Shown: positions 45,345-54,184 of the stretch, one piece after another
Layout: every line of letters starts with the position of its first letter
How positions within the stretch are numbered: position 1 is the stretch's first letter
From: JAVHYG01 sp040390025
GTDB taxonomy: Bacteria; Pseudomonadota; Gammaproteobacteria; Diplorickettsiales; Diplorickettsiaceae
Length of the DNA stretch: 64,000 nucleotides
Direction: 5' to 3'
Assembly (NCBI GenBank): GCA_040390025.1
Contig: JAZJZD010000006.1
Location: 1-64,000 of the forward strand
Made by a program: the position numbers and the translations under genes
Notes under the pieces: generated by a model
Told to the model about the DNA's origin: nothing
The model's input: only the letters and a program-made list of their open reading frames with translations
Databases searched by the model: none

Positions 45345-45371
45345 GGTATATACCGCTTGCCATTGAAAAGA
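45345..45371. repeat. possible short remnant of palindromic repeat family 1
   Basis: GGTATATACCGCTTGCCATTGAA resembles the right part of family 1 (GGTATACCGCTCGCCGTGAA). It lies in the 293-base gap between divergent panB and waaC, which otherwise shows no gene. The match is short, so this is tentative. Confidence 0.35.
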
Positions 45372-45483
45372 AATATTACATCGCCAATGCCGCTCCTTTA
45401 GTGCCTATAATAATTTATATAGTCACTTAACAGCTGTTTGCCTTTATGTTAGCTTGATCGTTTTATTAGAGTAATCGTTATTT

Positions 45484-46449
45484 ATGCGCGTTTTAATCGT
45501 GAAAATGTCTTCTATGGGAGATATTATCCATGCATTACCCGCTGTGAGCGACGCTGCTAATGCATTGCCTGGAATTCAATTTGACTGGGTTGCCGAAGAG
45601 GCTTTTATTGAAATCCCTGCTTGGCATAAAAATGTTAATCGTGTTATTCCCATTGCTTTACGTCGTTGGCGAAAGCGACCTTGGTATGCTTTAAAGCAAG
45701 AGGAAGTCCAGCAATTTTATAAGCAATTACGTTTACAGCAATATGATAAAGTCATTGATGCGCAAGGTTCCATTAAAAGTGCGGTGACAACGCGTTTGAG
45801 CCGTGGTTCTCGTTTAGGCATGGATAAAAATTCGGTAAGAGAAACCTTTGCTGATTTGGCCTATCAAGAAAAATTTTTTATACCACAAAAACAACATGCC
45901 ATTGACCGTTTACGCCAATTATTTGCTAAGGCATTAGGATACCCGTTAGAAAAAACTCCACCCTGCTATGGCATAGCCCGTGATCATTTAACCCCAACAA
46001 AACTCGATCTACCACCGAATTACCTGGTATTTATACCCAATGCAAGTTGGGCAGCTAAATGTTGGCCAGAAACTTCCTGGTCTTCATTATTGGAAAGAAC
46101 AGCGCAACAAGAAATACCTGTTTTCATTCCCTGGGGTAATCAAGCTGAAAAAGAACGCGGAATGCGTATTGCTAATAAGCATGCGAACGTAAGCGTGCTA
46201 CCACATCTCAGTTTAAGTGAATTAGCAAACCTGCTACTACAAGCCAAAGCCGCTGTGTGTGTTGACACCGGGTTAAGTCATTTAGCGGCCGCTTTAGGAA
46301 CACCCGCTATCACTTTATATGGGCCTACGGACCCTAAATTGATAGGCGCTGTGGGTCCATCCCAAATCCATTTACAGTCAACTCAAAAAGACAAGCTAGA
46401 AATACCTATTGAAACAGTCTGGCAAGCACTTCAACAGATAATAAGCTAA
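45484..46449 (+). CDS. waaC: LPS heptosyltransferase I
   Basis: WaaC adds the first heptose to Kdo2-lipid A. The 321-residue GT9-family protein starts MRVLIVKMSSMGDIIHALPAVSDA, the hallmark N-terminus. It has IDAQGSIKSAVTTRLSRGSRLGMDK near 90-115, YLVFIPNASWAAKCWPETSW near 180 and DTGLSHLAAALGTPAITLYGPTDP near 260. Length is normal. It stands alone. It indicates heptose in the LPS core in addition to Kdo. Confidence 0.95.
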   Translation: MRVLIVKMSSMGDIIHALPAVSDAANALPGIQFDWVAEEAFIEIPAWHKNVNRVIPIALRRWRKRPWYALKQEEVQQFYKQLRLQQYDKVIDAQGSIKSAVTTRLSRGSRLGMDKNSVRETFADLAYQEKFFIPQKQHAIDRLRQLFAKALGYPLEKTPPCYGIARDHLTPTKLDLPPNYLVFIPNASWAAKCWPETSWSSLLERTAQQEIPVFIPWGNQAEKERGMRIANKHANVSVLPHLSLSELANLLLQAKAAVCVDTGLSHLAAALGTPAITLYGPTDPKLIGAVGPSQIHLQSTQKDKLEIPIETVWQALQQIIS

Positions 46450-46454
46450 CCCGA

Positions 46455-47021
46455 TCACATGCCGAGGATCAACCCAAGCTTTAGATCTGCTTTTATAGAA
46501 GCAGGCAGCGGTAATTTATCAATTTTTTCAGCTTGAGCTTGACCAGTATCGCCTAAAGTGTTGTTAATGAATAGATTATATATGACGAGGTTTCGAAGAG
46601 AAGCAGGATGATTCAATGCATATCTAAAGTAGTAAGCTCGAGATATTTTGTTATCTGAATAAAGCAATTTTAAAATAGCCGTCTGGTTTACATTTTGGAT
46701 AGCATCTCGCCATTGTACAAATCTTTGCTCATTGATAAAACCTGGGTGATGATGATCATGCTCTCGATATATTCCATGTAAAAATACGATATCCGTAATA
46801 AGTTCGTTATATTGAGTATCGTTGTAATATTGGATAGCATTGAAGTTTATGTTCGTTAGACGCTCAGAATACTGAATCGTCCTACGCACTCCCATAACAA
46901 TATTAGCTAAGCTATATCCAAAATTATGAAATAGACTATTTAACCTGCTAGGGCCTAAAGTTTCTCTATGTCTAAACTCTAAACTTTGCGTTTGTCTGTT
47001 ATATTGTATGGTATAAAACAT
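46455..47021 (-). CDS. hypothetical protein of 188 residues
   Basis: The protein has no signal peptide and no membrane segment. Its first part is beta-like (MFYTIQYNRQTQSLEFRHRE), the rest is helical and rich in Asn, Tyr, Gln and Ile, with a HDHHHPGF cluster near residue 92. AAGGAAGG lies 3-4 bases before the ATG, so it is probably translated. Composition differs from the nearby waaC and priA, and I know no homologues. An effector or lineage-specific role is possible but unsupported by a motif. Confidence 0.55.
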   Translation of the reverse strand: MFYTIQYNRQTQSLEFRHRETLGPSRLNSLFHNFGYSLANIVMGVRRTIQYSERLTNINFNAIQYYNDTQYNELITDIVFLHGIYREHDHHHPGFINEQRFVQWRDAIQNVNQTAILKLLYSDNKISRAYYFRYALNHPASLRNLVIYNLFINNTLGDTGQAQAEKIDKLPLPASIKADLKLGLILGM

Positions 47022-47120
47022 TACCTTCCTTGTACAGTTGTTTGCAGTACCCCTTTATAGCTTTCAATACTATTTTTTTAAAAATACAGTGTAGACCAAA
47101 TTAAATATTTTAGTAAACCT

Positions 47121-49133
47121 ATGGCACTTATTCTAAGAATTGCACTTCCAGTGCCAATAAATCATTATTTTGACTACCTAGCACCCACAGACTTTCCTGC
47201 TGATCGGTTAAAAAAAGGACTACGCATATTGGTACCCTTTGGCAAATACGAAAAAATAGGTTTTTTAGTAGAAGTTAGTGAAACCTCTCTGTTACCTCAA
47301 TCACAATTGAAAATGGCTACGGCTATTCTCGATGAGGCCCCACTTTTACCAGATACCGTATTGCGTTTACTCGAATGGACAAGCCACTATTATCATTATC
47401 CCCTTGGTGAGGTTTTTGCAAACGCTCTACCTGCTTTATTAAGAAAGCAAAACAAAGGAAAAACACGTTCAATTTCTAAAACACTCCTACCAGAAAATAA
47501 TGCTAACGATAGGGTTTCAGGCCCCGTCATCACGTTGAATACACATCAACAAACCGCCATAGACACGGTAACGCAGTCACTTGGACAATTTAAACCTTTT
47601 TTACTTCATGGCGTCACGGGAAGTGGGAAAACGGAAGTTTATCTCGAAGTTATTGAGGCCGTACTGCAGAGAAAAGAACAAGTCATTGTCTTAATCCCTG
47701 AAATTGGTCTAACGCCACAAATGCTAGCACGTTTTCAAAAAAGATTTTCAGTTCCACTCGCATTATTCCATTCGGGACTTACTGATAAACAGCGTTTAGG
47801 GCATTGGCAATTAGCCAAATCGGGCCAAGCAAGTATTATTATAGGTACGCGCTCGGCTTTATTTACCCCGCTCCGTTATCCTGGCCTGATTATTATCGAT
47901 GAAGAACACGATTCTTCATTCAAACAACAAAAGGGATTACGTTATCATGCACGGGATCTGGCATTAATGCGTGCTAAATTTGAAAAAATTCCTATTATAT
48001 TAGGGTCAGCAACCGCTTCACTCGAAAGTATAGCCAATGCCAAACAACAACGTTACCACTTTTTATCATTACCGAATCGAGCAGGCTCAGCAGTTCAACC
48101 TACACTTCGTTTTATTGATTTGCGCCAGCAAAAATTAGATCAGGGATTTTCCCCAGCGTTATTACAAAGTATGGAGCAACACCTAAAAAATCAAGGACAA
48201 GTACTACTATTTTTAAATCGACGTGGCTTTGCACCAGTGACTATTTGCCACGCCTGCGGTTGGACTGCAAATTGTCGGCATTGTGATCAACAAACAACCT
48301 ATCATAAAACGCCAGCTCATTTACAATGTCATTATTGTGGATTCCGTTGTCCGCTTCCCTCTCATTGCCCTGCTTGTCAAGAACCACAACTCGTTGTCTT
48401 AGGTCAAGGTACACAGCGTTTAGAAGAAACCTTAAAAAACTATTTTCCAGGTATAGGAATAGCACGTTTAGATCGCGATAACACGCAACGAAAAGGAAAT
48501 TTAGAGGATTTATTAAAAAACATACATCAAGGAGAAAGCCAGATTTTAATAGGCACACAAATGCTGGCAAAAGGGCATCATTTTCCTAACGTAACCCTTG
48601 TCGGTATTTTAGAAACCGATGCGGGCTTATTCAGTACTGATTTTCGCGCATTAGAACGCACTGGACAACTCATTACGCAAGTAGCCGGACGTGCCGGACG
48701 TGCAGAAAAACCGGGTGAAGTATTAATTCAAACTCATCATCCTGAACACCCATTATTGATACAATTAGTCAATGAGGGCTATCTCAGTTTTAGCGAGAAA
48801 TTATTACAAGAGAGACAATCATCCATGTTGCCTCCTTATACACATTTGGCGTTAATCCAAGCGGAAGCAATAACATCCACTTATCCACTTGATTTTTTAA
48901 ATGAAGTCAAACAACAGGCTAATCAACTACCCACAAAAATTGCCATATTAGGCCCCATCGCCGCTTTATCGCCACGTCGAGCGGGTTATTATCGCGCTCA
49001 CTTATTATTACAGGCGCAACATCGTAATGATTTACATAGTTTACTGAAACCATTAACAAAATTAATGCCTAAATTAGTCAACCAGCGCCGCGTACGATGG
49101 TCACTTGATATCGATCCACTAGAAATTATATAA
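47121..49133 (+). CDS. priA: primosomal protein N' (PriA helicase)
   Basis: PriA reloads the replisome at stalled forks. The 670-residue protein has the 3'-DNA-binding N-terminal domain (about 1-95), Walker A in LLHGVTGSGKTEVYL near 165, DEEH near 265 and VLLFLNRRGFAP. The cysteine cluster between about 375 and 425 (CHACGW, CRHC, CHYCGF, CPAC) binds two zincs. The helicase C-terminal motif GRAGRAEKPGEV follows. Length is a little under the E. coli protein (732). Confidence 0.98.
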   Translation: MALILRIALPVPINHYFDYLAPTDFPADRLKKGLRILVPFGKYEKIGFLVEVSETSLLPQSQLKMATAILDEAPLLPDTVLRLLEWTSHYYHYPLGEVFANALPALLRKQNKGKTRSISKTLLPENNANDRVSGPVITLNTHQQTAIDTVTQSLGQFKPFLLHGVTGSGKTEVYLEVIEAVLQRKEQVIVLIPEIGLTPQMLARFQKRFSVPLALFHSGLTDKQRLGHWQLAKSGQASIIIGTRSALFTPLRYPGLIIIDEEHDSSFKQQKGLRYHARDLALMRAKFEKIPIILGSATASLESIANAKQQRYHFLSLPNRAGSAVQPTLRFIDLRQQKLDQGFSPALLQSMEQHLKNQGQVLLFLNRRGFAPVTICHACGWTANCRHCDQQTTYHKTPAHLQCHYCGFRCPLPSHCPACQEPQLVVLGQGTQRLEETLKNYFPGIGIARLDRDNTQRKGNLEDLLKNIHQGESQILIGTQMLAKGHHFPNVTLVGILETDAGLFSTDFRALERTGQLITQVAGRAGRAEKPGEVLIQTHHPEHPLLIQLVNEGYLSFSEKLLQERQSSMLPPYTHLALIQAEAITSTYPLDFLNEVKQQANQLPTKIAILGPIAALSPRRAGYYRAHLLLQAQHRNDLHSLLKPLTKLMPKLVNQRRVRWSLDIDPLEII

Positions 49134-49240
49134 GAAAAGCACTTCCTTATAATGCTATATAAATTGTATAATTATTTTAAACCATATCTAAGTAGTTTCG
49201 AATAGATTGGAAAAAGATCATATAATAATAAGGATAAATT

Positions 49241-49759
49241 ATGGCCACTGTTATGAAATTCGATACTTTAAGCTGGGCTAAGAAGCTTGAAAAAGCAGGT
49301 GTTCCTTCTCAGCAAGCGGAAGTGCAAGTTGAACTCGTTTTTCAAGCTGTTGATGACAACACATCTACTAAACAAGATCTCTGTAAAGCTGAAGGAAGAA
49401 TTGAAGTAAAGTTAAAAGAAATAGAGTTAAGCATTAAGGAAGTGGAAGCGAATCTAGAACTAAAAATAAAACAAGTAGAGTTAAGCCTAAAAGAAGTAGA
49501 ATCAAAACTAGAATTAAGCCTAAAAGAAGTAGAGTCAAAACTAGAATTAAGCCTAAAAGAAGTAAAATCAAAACTAGAATTAACAATAGAGGAAGTAGAA
49601 TCAAGATTAGAATTAAAAATTGAAGCGCTTAGAAGAGAAGTAATGCTAACTATTGAGAAAGTAAAGGGGGCTATTAATACGCAAATAGCAAAATGGGTTC
49701 TGGGTGTTTCTGCTATTCAAACCACGGTATTAGTGTACTTTATGCGGACTCTACATTAG
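49241..49759 (+). CDS. coiled-coil membrane-anchored protein, DUF1640-like
   Basis: The 172-residue protein starts with FDTLSWAKKLEKAGVPSQQAE, close to the N-terminal signature of DUF1640/CCDC90-type proteins. It then has a coiled coil (about 60-145) and one C-terminal membrane helix (about 150-168). Within the coil an 11-residue unit (LSLKEVESKLE) repeats, encoded by nearly identical 33-bp DNA repeats. Function unknown; relatives are common in intracellular bacteria, often in several copies. AAGGA precedes the start. Confidence 0.7.
   Translation: MATVMKFDTLSWAKKLEKAGVPSQQAEVQVELVFQAVDDNTSTKQDLCKAEGRIEVKLKEIELSIKEVEANLELKIKQVELSLKEVESKLELSLKEVESKLELSLKEVKSKLELTIEEVESRLELKIEALRREVMLTIEKVKGAINTQIAKWVLGVSAIQTTVLVYFMRTLH
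49481..49612 (+). repeat. 33-bp tandem repeat within the coiled-coil gene
   Basis: Three almost identical 33-base units (49481-49513, 49514-49546, 49547-49579) begin TTAAGCCTAAAAGAAGTA and end AAACTAGAA. A fourth diverged unit runs to 49612. One unit is exactly 11 codons (three coiled-coil turns), so copy-number change would keep the frame and alter coil length. Confidence 0.9.
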
Positions 49760-49775
49760 AAATAAAAAAACGAAA

Positions 49776-50552
49776 CTAAGCAAAAAGGTAACGCGCACTT
49801 AAGAAAAAGCTATTCGCATGTAAGTTAGCATTTTTTAAAGTGCCAATAGAGTTCATGGTGCTGCTTGTAAATACGCTATCTATCTTATTTTTTCCAAAAT
49901 CATCATAAAAATAACCTAAACTTAACCAAAAATCTTCTTTTACGGGGTAATCGATACCCGCACCGAAGCTATAACTAAAACCTCCTTTTAGTGTTGTAGA
50001 ACCACCAAGTTGGTTAGCAAATATTGGCGAGTTTACAAAAAACTGACTAATTCTGTTAAACGAAACACCCATGCCCGCTGCTATGTAAGGCATGAATCCT
50101 TTCCATTTATAGATATCCGCTTTCGTCATGATAAGCCAACTTTCCTGCTGCATCCGGTAATTATAACTCGTAGGTGCAGGATCTACAGAAGGCGTCTGCG
50201 AAACACCATTTACATTGATGGGTGAAGTATATCTATGCTGCAAACCTACATTAACACTAGGAAACCATAAATCTGGTCGCGCCCAGCGATAACCTATACC
50301 AACAAAAAAAAATGGTGTGCTATAAGAGTTCCCAGTGCGCAAATTACCTAACACAGCACCATTGGAAGATTCTAAAAAACTATTACTACGCGCGTAATCG
50401 TAAGCTTTACCTACACCTAAATCAAAATAAAACCGATGGGGATGACAATAACGCAGCTTAACAAGAGAAGGAGAAGCTGCTGCATAGAGTATATTCGAAA
50501 TCAAACCTATTATTATACCCGACCCGATTCCAATCCATTTTTTAAAACGCAT
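49776..50552 (-). CDS. outer membrane beta-barrel protein
   Basis: The 258-residue precursor has a signal peptide (cleavage near YAAA, about residue 26). Alternating amphipathic strands follow, with FFVGIGYRW, MPYIAAGMGVSFN, YSFGAGIDYPV and FWLSLGYFYDD. The closing strand FFLSARYLFA has a near-terminal aromatic, typical for Bam-dependent insertion. This is the small porin/OmpA-barrel-like type common in Legionella and Coxiella relatives. The ligand or role is not evident. Confidence 0.82.
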   Translation of the reverse strand: MRFKKWIGIGSGIIIGLISNILYAAASPSLVKLRYCHPHRFYFDLGVGKAYDYARSNSFLESSNGAVLGNLRTGNSYSTPFFFVGIGYRWARPDLWFPSVNVGLQHRYTSPINVNGVSQTPSVDPAPTSYNYRMQQESWLIMTKADIYKWKGFMPYIAAGMGVSFNRISQFFVNSPIFANQLGGSTTLKGGFSYSFGAGIDYPVKEDFWLSLGYFYDDFGKNKIDSVFTSSTMNSIGTLKNANLHANSFFLSARYLFA

Positions 50553-50661
50553 CCTAGCTCCTTATTTCAACAGTTTCCTCATTAGTATATTTTTTTTAAT
50601 TAAACTATAGTCCAAAAAGATAAAAATTAGAATGAGATATCTATTAAGCAGCTCATGGCTC

Positions 50662-52035
50662 CTAACATTCCGTTACATTTACTGCTAAGGATTTTGCCAA
50701 ACCACCCAGAGAAGTTTCTTTATAAATAACCATCATATCTCTTCCCGTTGCAAACATCGTTTCAATAACTTTATCTAAAGAAACTTTTTTATTTTTGCCA
50801 TCTTCCATTAAAGCTAAATACGCTAATTTAATCGCTTTTTCTGCACCAACACCATTGCGTTCAATACAAGGAATTTGCACTAATCCGCCCACTGGATCAC
50901 AAGTCATTCCTAGATGATGTTCCATTGCCATCTCTGCTGCATTTTCAATTTGCTCTAAGGTGCCTCCTAACACAGCTGTCAAAGCCCCAGCGGCCATAGA
51001 ACAGGCCACACCCACTTCCCCCTGACAACCCACCTCAGCACCGGATATAGATGCATTAATTTTATATAATAAAGCAATAGCGCCTGCGGCCAATAAAAAA
51101 TTGACAGTCGTTTCCTCATTGGCACTCTCATAAAAGCGACGGTAATAAGTTAATACCGCTGGAATAATACCGGCTGCGCCATTGGTAGGGGCGGTTACAA
51201 TACGTCCGCCTGCCGCATTTTCCTCGTTCACAGCCATTGCATAAACTGTAGGCCATAAAAAAGAACCCGAAAAATCAGGTAATTTTGGAGTATCTTTATT
51301 TTTTAGCTTTTTATAAAGCGCCGGTGCCCGACGCCTAACCTGAAATCCGCCTGGCAAACTTCCTTCAGTGTGACAACCTTTCTCCACGCATACTTCCATA
51401 ATATGGGCAATCTTTAAAAGCTCAGCGCGTATATTTTTACTTGGAGCCAGTGCTTGCTCGTTAGCAAGCATGATTTCAGGAATGGTTAAGTTATGTTGCT
51501 TACCACTCTCAAAAAGTGTTTTCGCATCACTAAAAGGATAAGGAACGGGAGTAAATTGTGTTGATTTACCGAACTGTTGCTCAGTAACGATAAAACCGCC
51601 GCCTATTGAATAGTAAACTTCGGTTTTTAATTCTCTACCTGCACCATCAAAGGCAGTAAAACGCATTCCGTTAGTGTGTAAAGGTAATAATTCTTTTTGA
51701 TGGAATAATAAATCTGTTTCAGCATGAAAAAAAATAGATTTTTTTCCCATTAAGAGAATTTGCTGTTTTTCTAAAATTTCTTTTGTACGTTCAGATACTT
51801 TCTCAGGAATTACAGTATCCGGCCGCTCACCTTCTAGGCCATTTAAAATAGCCATATCTGTACCATGTCCACGGCCTGTTAACGCAAGACTGCCATAAAG
51901 ATCGACCTTTAGCCGTTCTACAGAGTCTAAAGCCAAACCAGCAACAAACTCATAGGCTGCTTTCATGGGACCTACGGTATGTGAGCTAGAAGGCCCAATA
52001 CCAATTGAAAATAGATCGAATATGCTAACCGTCAT
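50662..52035 (-). CDS. sdaA: L-serine dehydratase (iron-sulfur, single chain)
   Basis: The enzyme deaminates L-serine to pyruvate and ammonia through a 4Fe-4S cluster. The 457-residue protein has an N-terminal beta domain with GIGPSSSHTVGPMKAA near 12-27. The catalytic domain carries EGSLPGGFQVRRRAP, TAPTNGAAGIIPAVL, GCQGEVGVACSMAAGAL and CDPVGGLVQIPCIERN; its cysteines bind the cluster. Length is standard. In intracellular relatives, serine is an important carbon source, which fits the amino acid permeases nearby. Confidence 0.97.
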   Translation of the reverse strand: MTVSIFDLFSIGIGPSSSHTVGPMKAAYEFVAGLALDSVERLKVDLYGSLALTGRGHGTDMAILNGLEGERPDTVIPEKVSERTKEILEKQQILLMGKKSIFFHAETDLLFHQKELLPLHTNGMRFTAFDGAGRELKTEVYYSIGGGFIVTEQQFGKSTQFTPVPYPFSDAKTLFESGKQHNLTIPEIMLANEQALAPSKNIRAELLKIAHIMEVCVEKGCHTEGSLPGGFQVRRRAPALYKKLKNKDTPKLPDFSGSFLWPTVYAMAVNEENAAGGRIVTAPTNGAAGIIPAVLTYYRRFYESANEETTVNFLLAAGAIALLYKINASISGAEVGCQGEVGVACSMAAGALTAVLGGTLEQIENAAEMAMEHHLGMTCDPVGGLVQIPCIERNGVGAEKAIKLAYLALMEDGKNKKVSLDKVIETMFATGRDMMVIYKETSLGGLAKSLAVNVTEC

Positions 52036-52139
52036 AAAATGACTTCCCGCTCATTATTTTGGGTTATTTTAACCCTTTCGCCGGGCTGAAAGAAGTAATT
52101 TTTGATGACTAATTAAATTTAGAGTTAGCTAAAATTTAG

Positions 52140-53594
52140 TCAGCTTAATGAGCACGCAACCTTAACAAAATCAGCTCCTCTTACATCACTTTTTTTGTCA
52201 GGCAGAAAAAAAGCCGCATGGTTTTTTCTAGAGTCAAACGATTCATTAGATTTACCAAGCTTTTTAGCCGTCTCCACATCGCCCTCAGAACATAGGAGAT
52301 AGGAATTTTTGTTTATGGGCACCGCTTCCTGATCTGTTTCCAAAGCTAACACATTCGCATTAAAATAAATTTTTACCTTATTCTCTACCTTTTTTACCTG
52401 AGGGTAAGAAAAACAATTTTGTAACGTCTTATTATAGAGGTTTTTTACGTTTATCGAATTAGAGTGGGTTAATCCTCTATTATTTTTTAGCGTCTCATTT
52501 TCATCAGAAATCAATATAACTTGTTTTTTATCTTTTCTTTCTTCGTCAGCGACAGAAATTCGATTAAATCCATCAATAACCCGACCTATTCTTGAAAATA
52601 GGGCAGAAAACATACTGCTGCAAGTAATAAAGGTAATAAAAATAGTAACGCCTACTGCCATTGGCGCTGCAATCAGACCACTTGTCAATATTAACCCTGT
52701 CACAATACCTATCGCTAATAAACATCCAGCGGTTGCTCCCCAAAAGGCGCCACAATATTCATGATACCTCGATTCGAGACGCTCATTAATGGCGATATCT
52801 GTAACACCTAAGTGATATTTATATTTTAAAAAACAAATAGCTTTGGCAAAATAATCAAAGAAAGAAGTACTTACACTTGTCAAACTAAAAATAAAAATAA
52901 ACGTAAACAATGTTTTATGCAAAACAAAAAGATCAAAAAAAACCTTGCTAATGCCTGCCACTGCTATTAAGGGTAAAGTTCCCGTTGTAGCTAATACAAT
53001 TATTAAACCGAACGCGAACACACAACCAAACACAGCACCAAATAAAATTGCCTTTTTTTCCTGAGATAAGCGTGTTCCATCCACAGAACTACCTAAACGA
53101 TTAAACAAACCACCTAAAGAACAAGCATAGCCCAGTATAAAAAGAATATAAGCAAAATAGGAGAAAATATTTAAAAAAGGGACAGTTACATGTAACACAA
53201 TACAAGCAATTGCAAGCAGCATTCCCAAGAACATACCAACAGGCGTCAATTCCTTTTCTCGCACAAGTATTTGTCGTCCCATCACAACTTCTTCACTTAA
53301 AAACGTTTTAACTTTCGTTTTTTCTTCTTTATTTTCAGTTGTAAACGAGCGTGCCGTTAATATATTCACTAAACGACCAATATACGCAGCACCTGTTATA
53401 AAACTAGCGTATTCCGCAGGAATGCTAAGCAAGTCTAAAAACCATTCTGCTTCAAGTAGACCTGGCTCAATAATTAGTAAGGGAAGCAACAAGCCTAACC
53501 CGAGTAAGGAAACGAGTCCAATAGCTAAACGCTCGTTATCGAACTTGATTAATTTTTTTTTTCCCTTTTTAAAAATTTGCTTAATTGGTACCAA
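52140..53594 (-). CDS. multi-pass membrane protein with internal repeats, unknown function
   Basis: The 484-residue protein has about 8-10 membrane segments in its first 330 residues and a soluble C-terminal part of about 150 residues. The membrane part seems built of repeated units. Paired hydrophobic segments such as FGAVFGCVFAFGLIIVLATTG and WGATAGCLLAIGIVTGLILTS are each followed by a short NRLGSSVDGTRLS or SRIGRVIDGFNRIS motif. I know no transporter family with this pattern. In Legionella and Coxiella such proteins are often type IV effectors that enter host membranes; here this is only inference. Confidence 0.6.
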   Translation of the reverse strand: MVPIKQIFKKGKKKLIKFDNERLAIGLVSLLGLGLLLPLLIIEPGLLEAEWFLDLLSIPAEYASFITGAAYIGRLVNILTARSFTTENKEEKTKVKTFLSEEVVMGRQILVREKELTPVGMFLGMLLAIACIVLHVTVPFLNIFSYFAYILFILGYACSLGGLFNRLGSSVDGTRLSQEKKAILFGAVFGCVFAFGLIIVLATTGTLPLIAVAGISKVFFDLFVLHKTLFTFIFIFSLTSVSTSFFDYFAKAICFLKYKYHLGVTDIAINERLESRYHEYCGAFWGATAGCLLAIGIVTGLILTSGLIAAPMAVGVTIFITFITCSSMFSALFSRIGRVIDGFNRISVADEERKDKKQVILISDENETLKNNRGLTHSNSINVKNLYNKTLQNCFSYPQVKKVENKVKIYFNANVLALETDQEAVPINKNSYLLCSEGDVETAKKLGKSNESFDSRKNHAAFFLPDKKSDVRGADFVKVACSLS

Positions 53595-53754
53595 AACAAA
53601 GCCTCAACTATTTCGAAAATATGCTAGATAAAACTAAGAAAACTAACGAAATTTAGGGTAAAGTGGAAATGTGTCAATTTAATGACAGATAAGCTAAAAA
53701 GAATATTTAACAAAATAAATCTATAATTTTGATTTTTATTTAGGCAAAACCCTA

Positions 53755-54177
53755 CTAACTCACTGTATTATTTGACAAATAATGCGATAGTAATTGATAG
53801 ACTTCAGAAACTTTATTCTGATAACGAAAATTTAAATTAGTTGTATGCGAATGATAACCGCCGATGCCACGCCAAGTAGTATCCGCATTTGCAATATTTT
53901 GACTTAGAATCCATGTCCCTACGGCTACATTAACGCAAGGATCGTACTGCAACTGTTCCTTTGTATAACCATAAGCGTGGATTTTAGACAGCCAAACTGA
54001 GTTAATTTGCATAGGACCGTAGTCAAACGTCCCATTTTTATTTGCCGAAGCAATACCAACTCGTCCATTTTCTATTGCTAGAATGGAAAGAATTAATTTT
54101 GCTGGAACGTGATAAACCAGAGCAGCTTGATTAATACATTCAATAGGAACACCATGGATTTCTAATGCACTTAACAT
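53755..54177 (-). CDS. lytic transglycosylase-like protein (VirB1/IagB type)
   Basis: The 140-residue protein has the SLT fold. It carries the catalytic Glu in ILSILAIENGRVG near residue 36, then NGTFDYGPMQINSVWL, YDPCVNVAVGTWILSQN and IGGYHSHT, close to IagB/VirB1-type enzymes that open peptidoglycan for secretion or pilus machines. It lacks a signal peptide: the only Met start lies 23 residues before the catalytic region, and a stop codon lies 14 codons upstream. No Shine-Dalgarno site is evident. It starts 7 bases after the permease stop and is probably translated from that transcript. Confidence 0.78.
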   Translation of the reverse strand: MLSALEIHGVPIECINQAALVYHVPAKLILSILAIENGRVGIASANKNGTFDYGPMQINSVWLSKIHAYGYTKEQLQYDPCVNVAVGTWILSQNIANADTTWRGIGGYHSHTTNLNFRYQNKVSEVYQLLSHYLSNNTVS

Positions 54178-54184
54178 ATAACTA

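Noticed and set aside
49481..49612. CRISPR-like array of 33-base repeats
   Set aside because: The units are contiguous without spacers, are in frame with a coding sequence, and encode a coiled coil.
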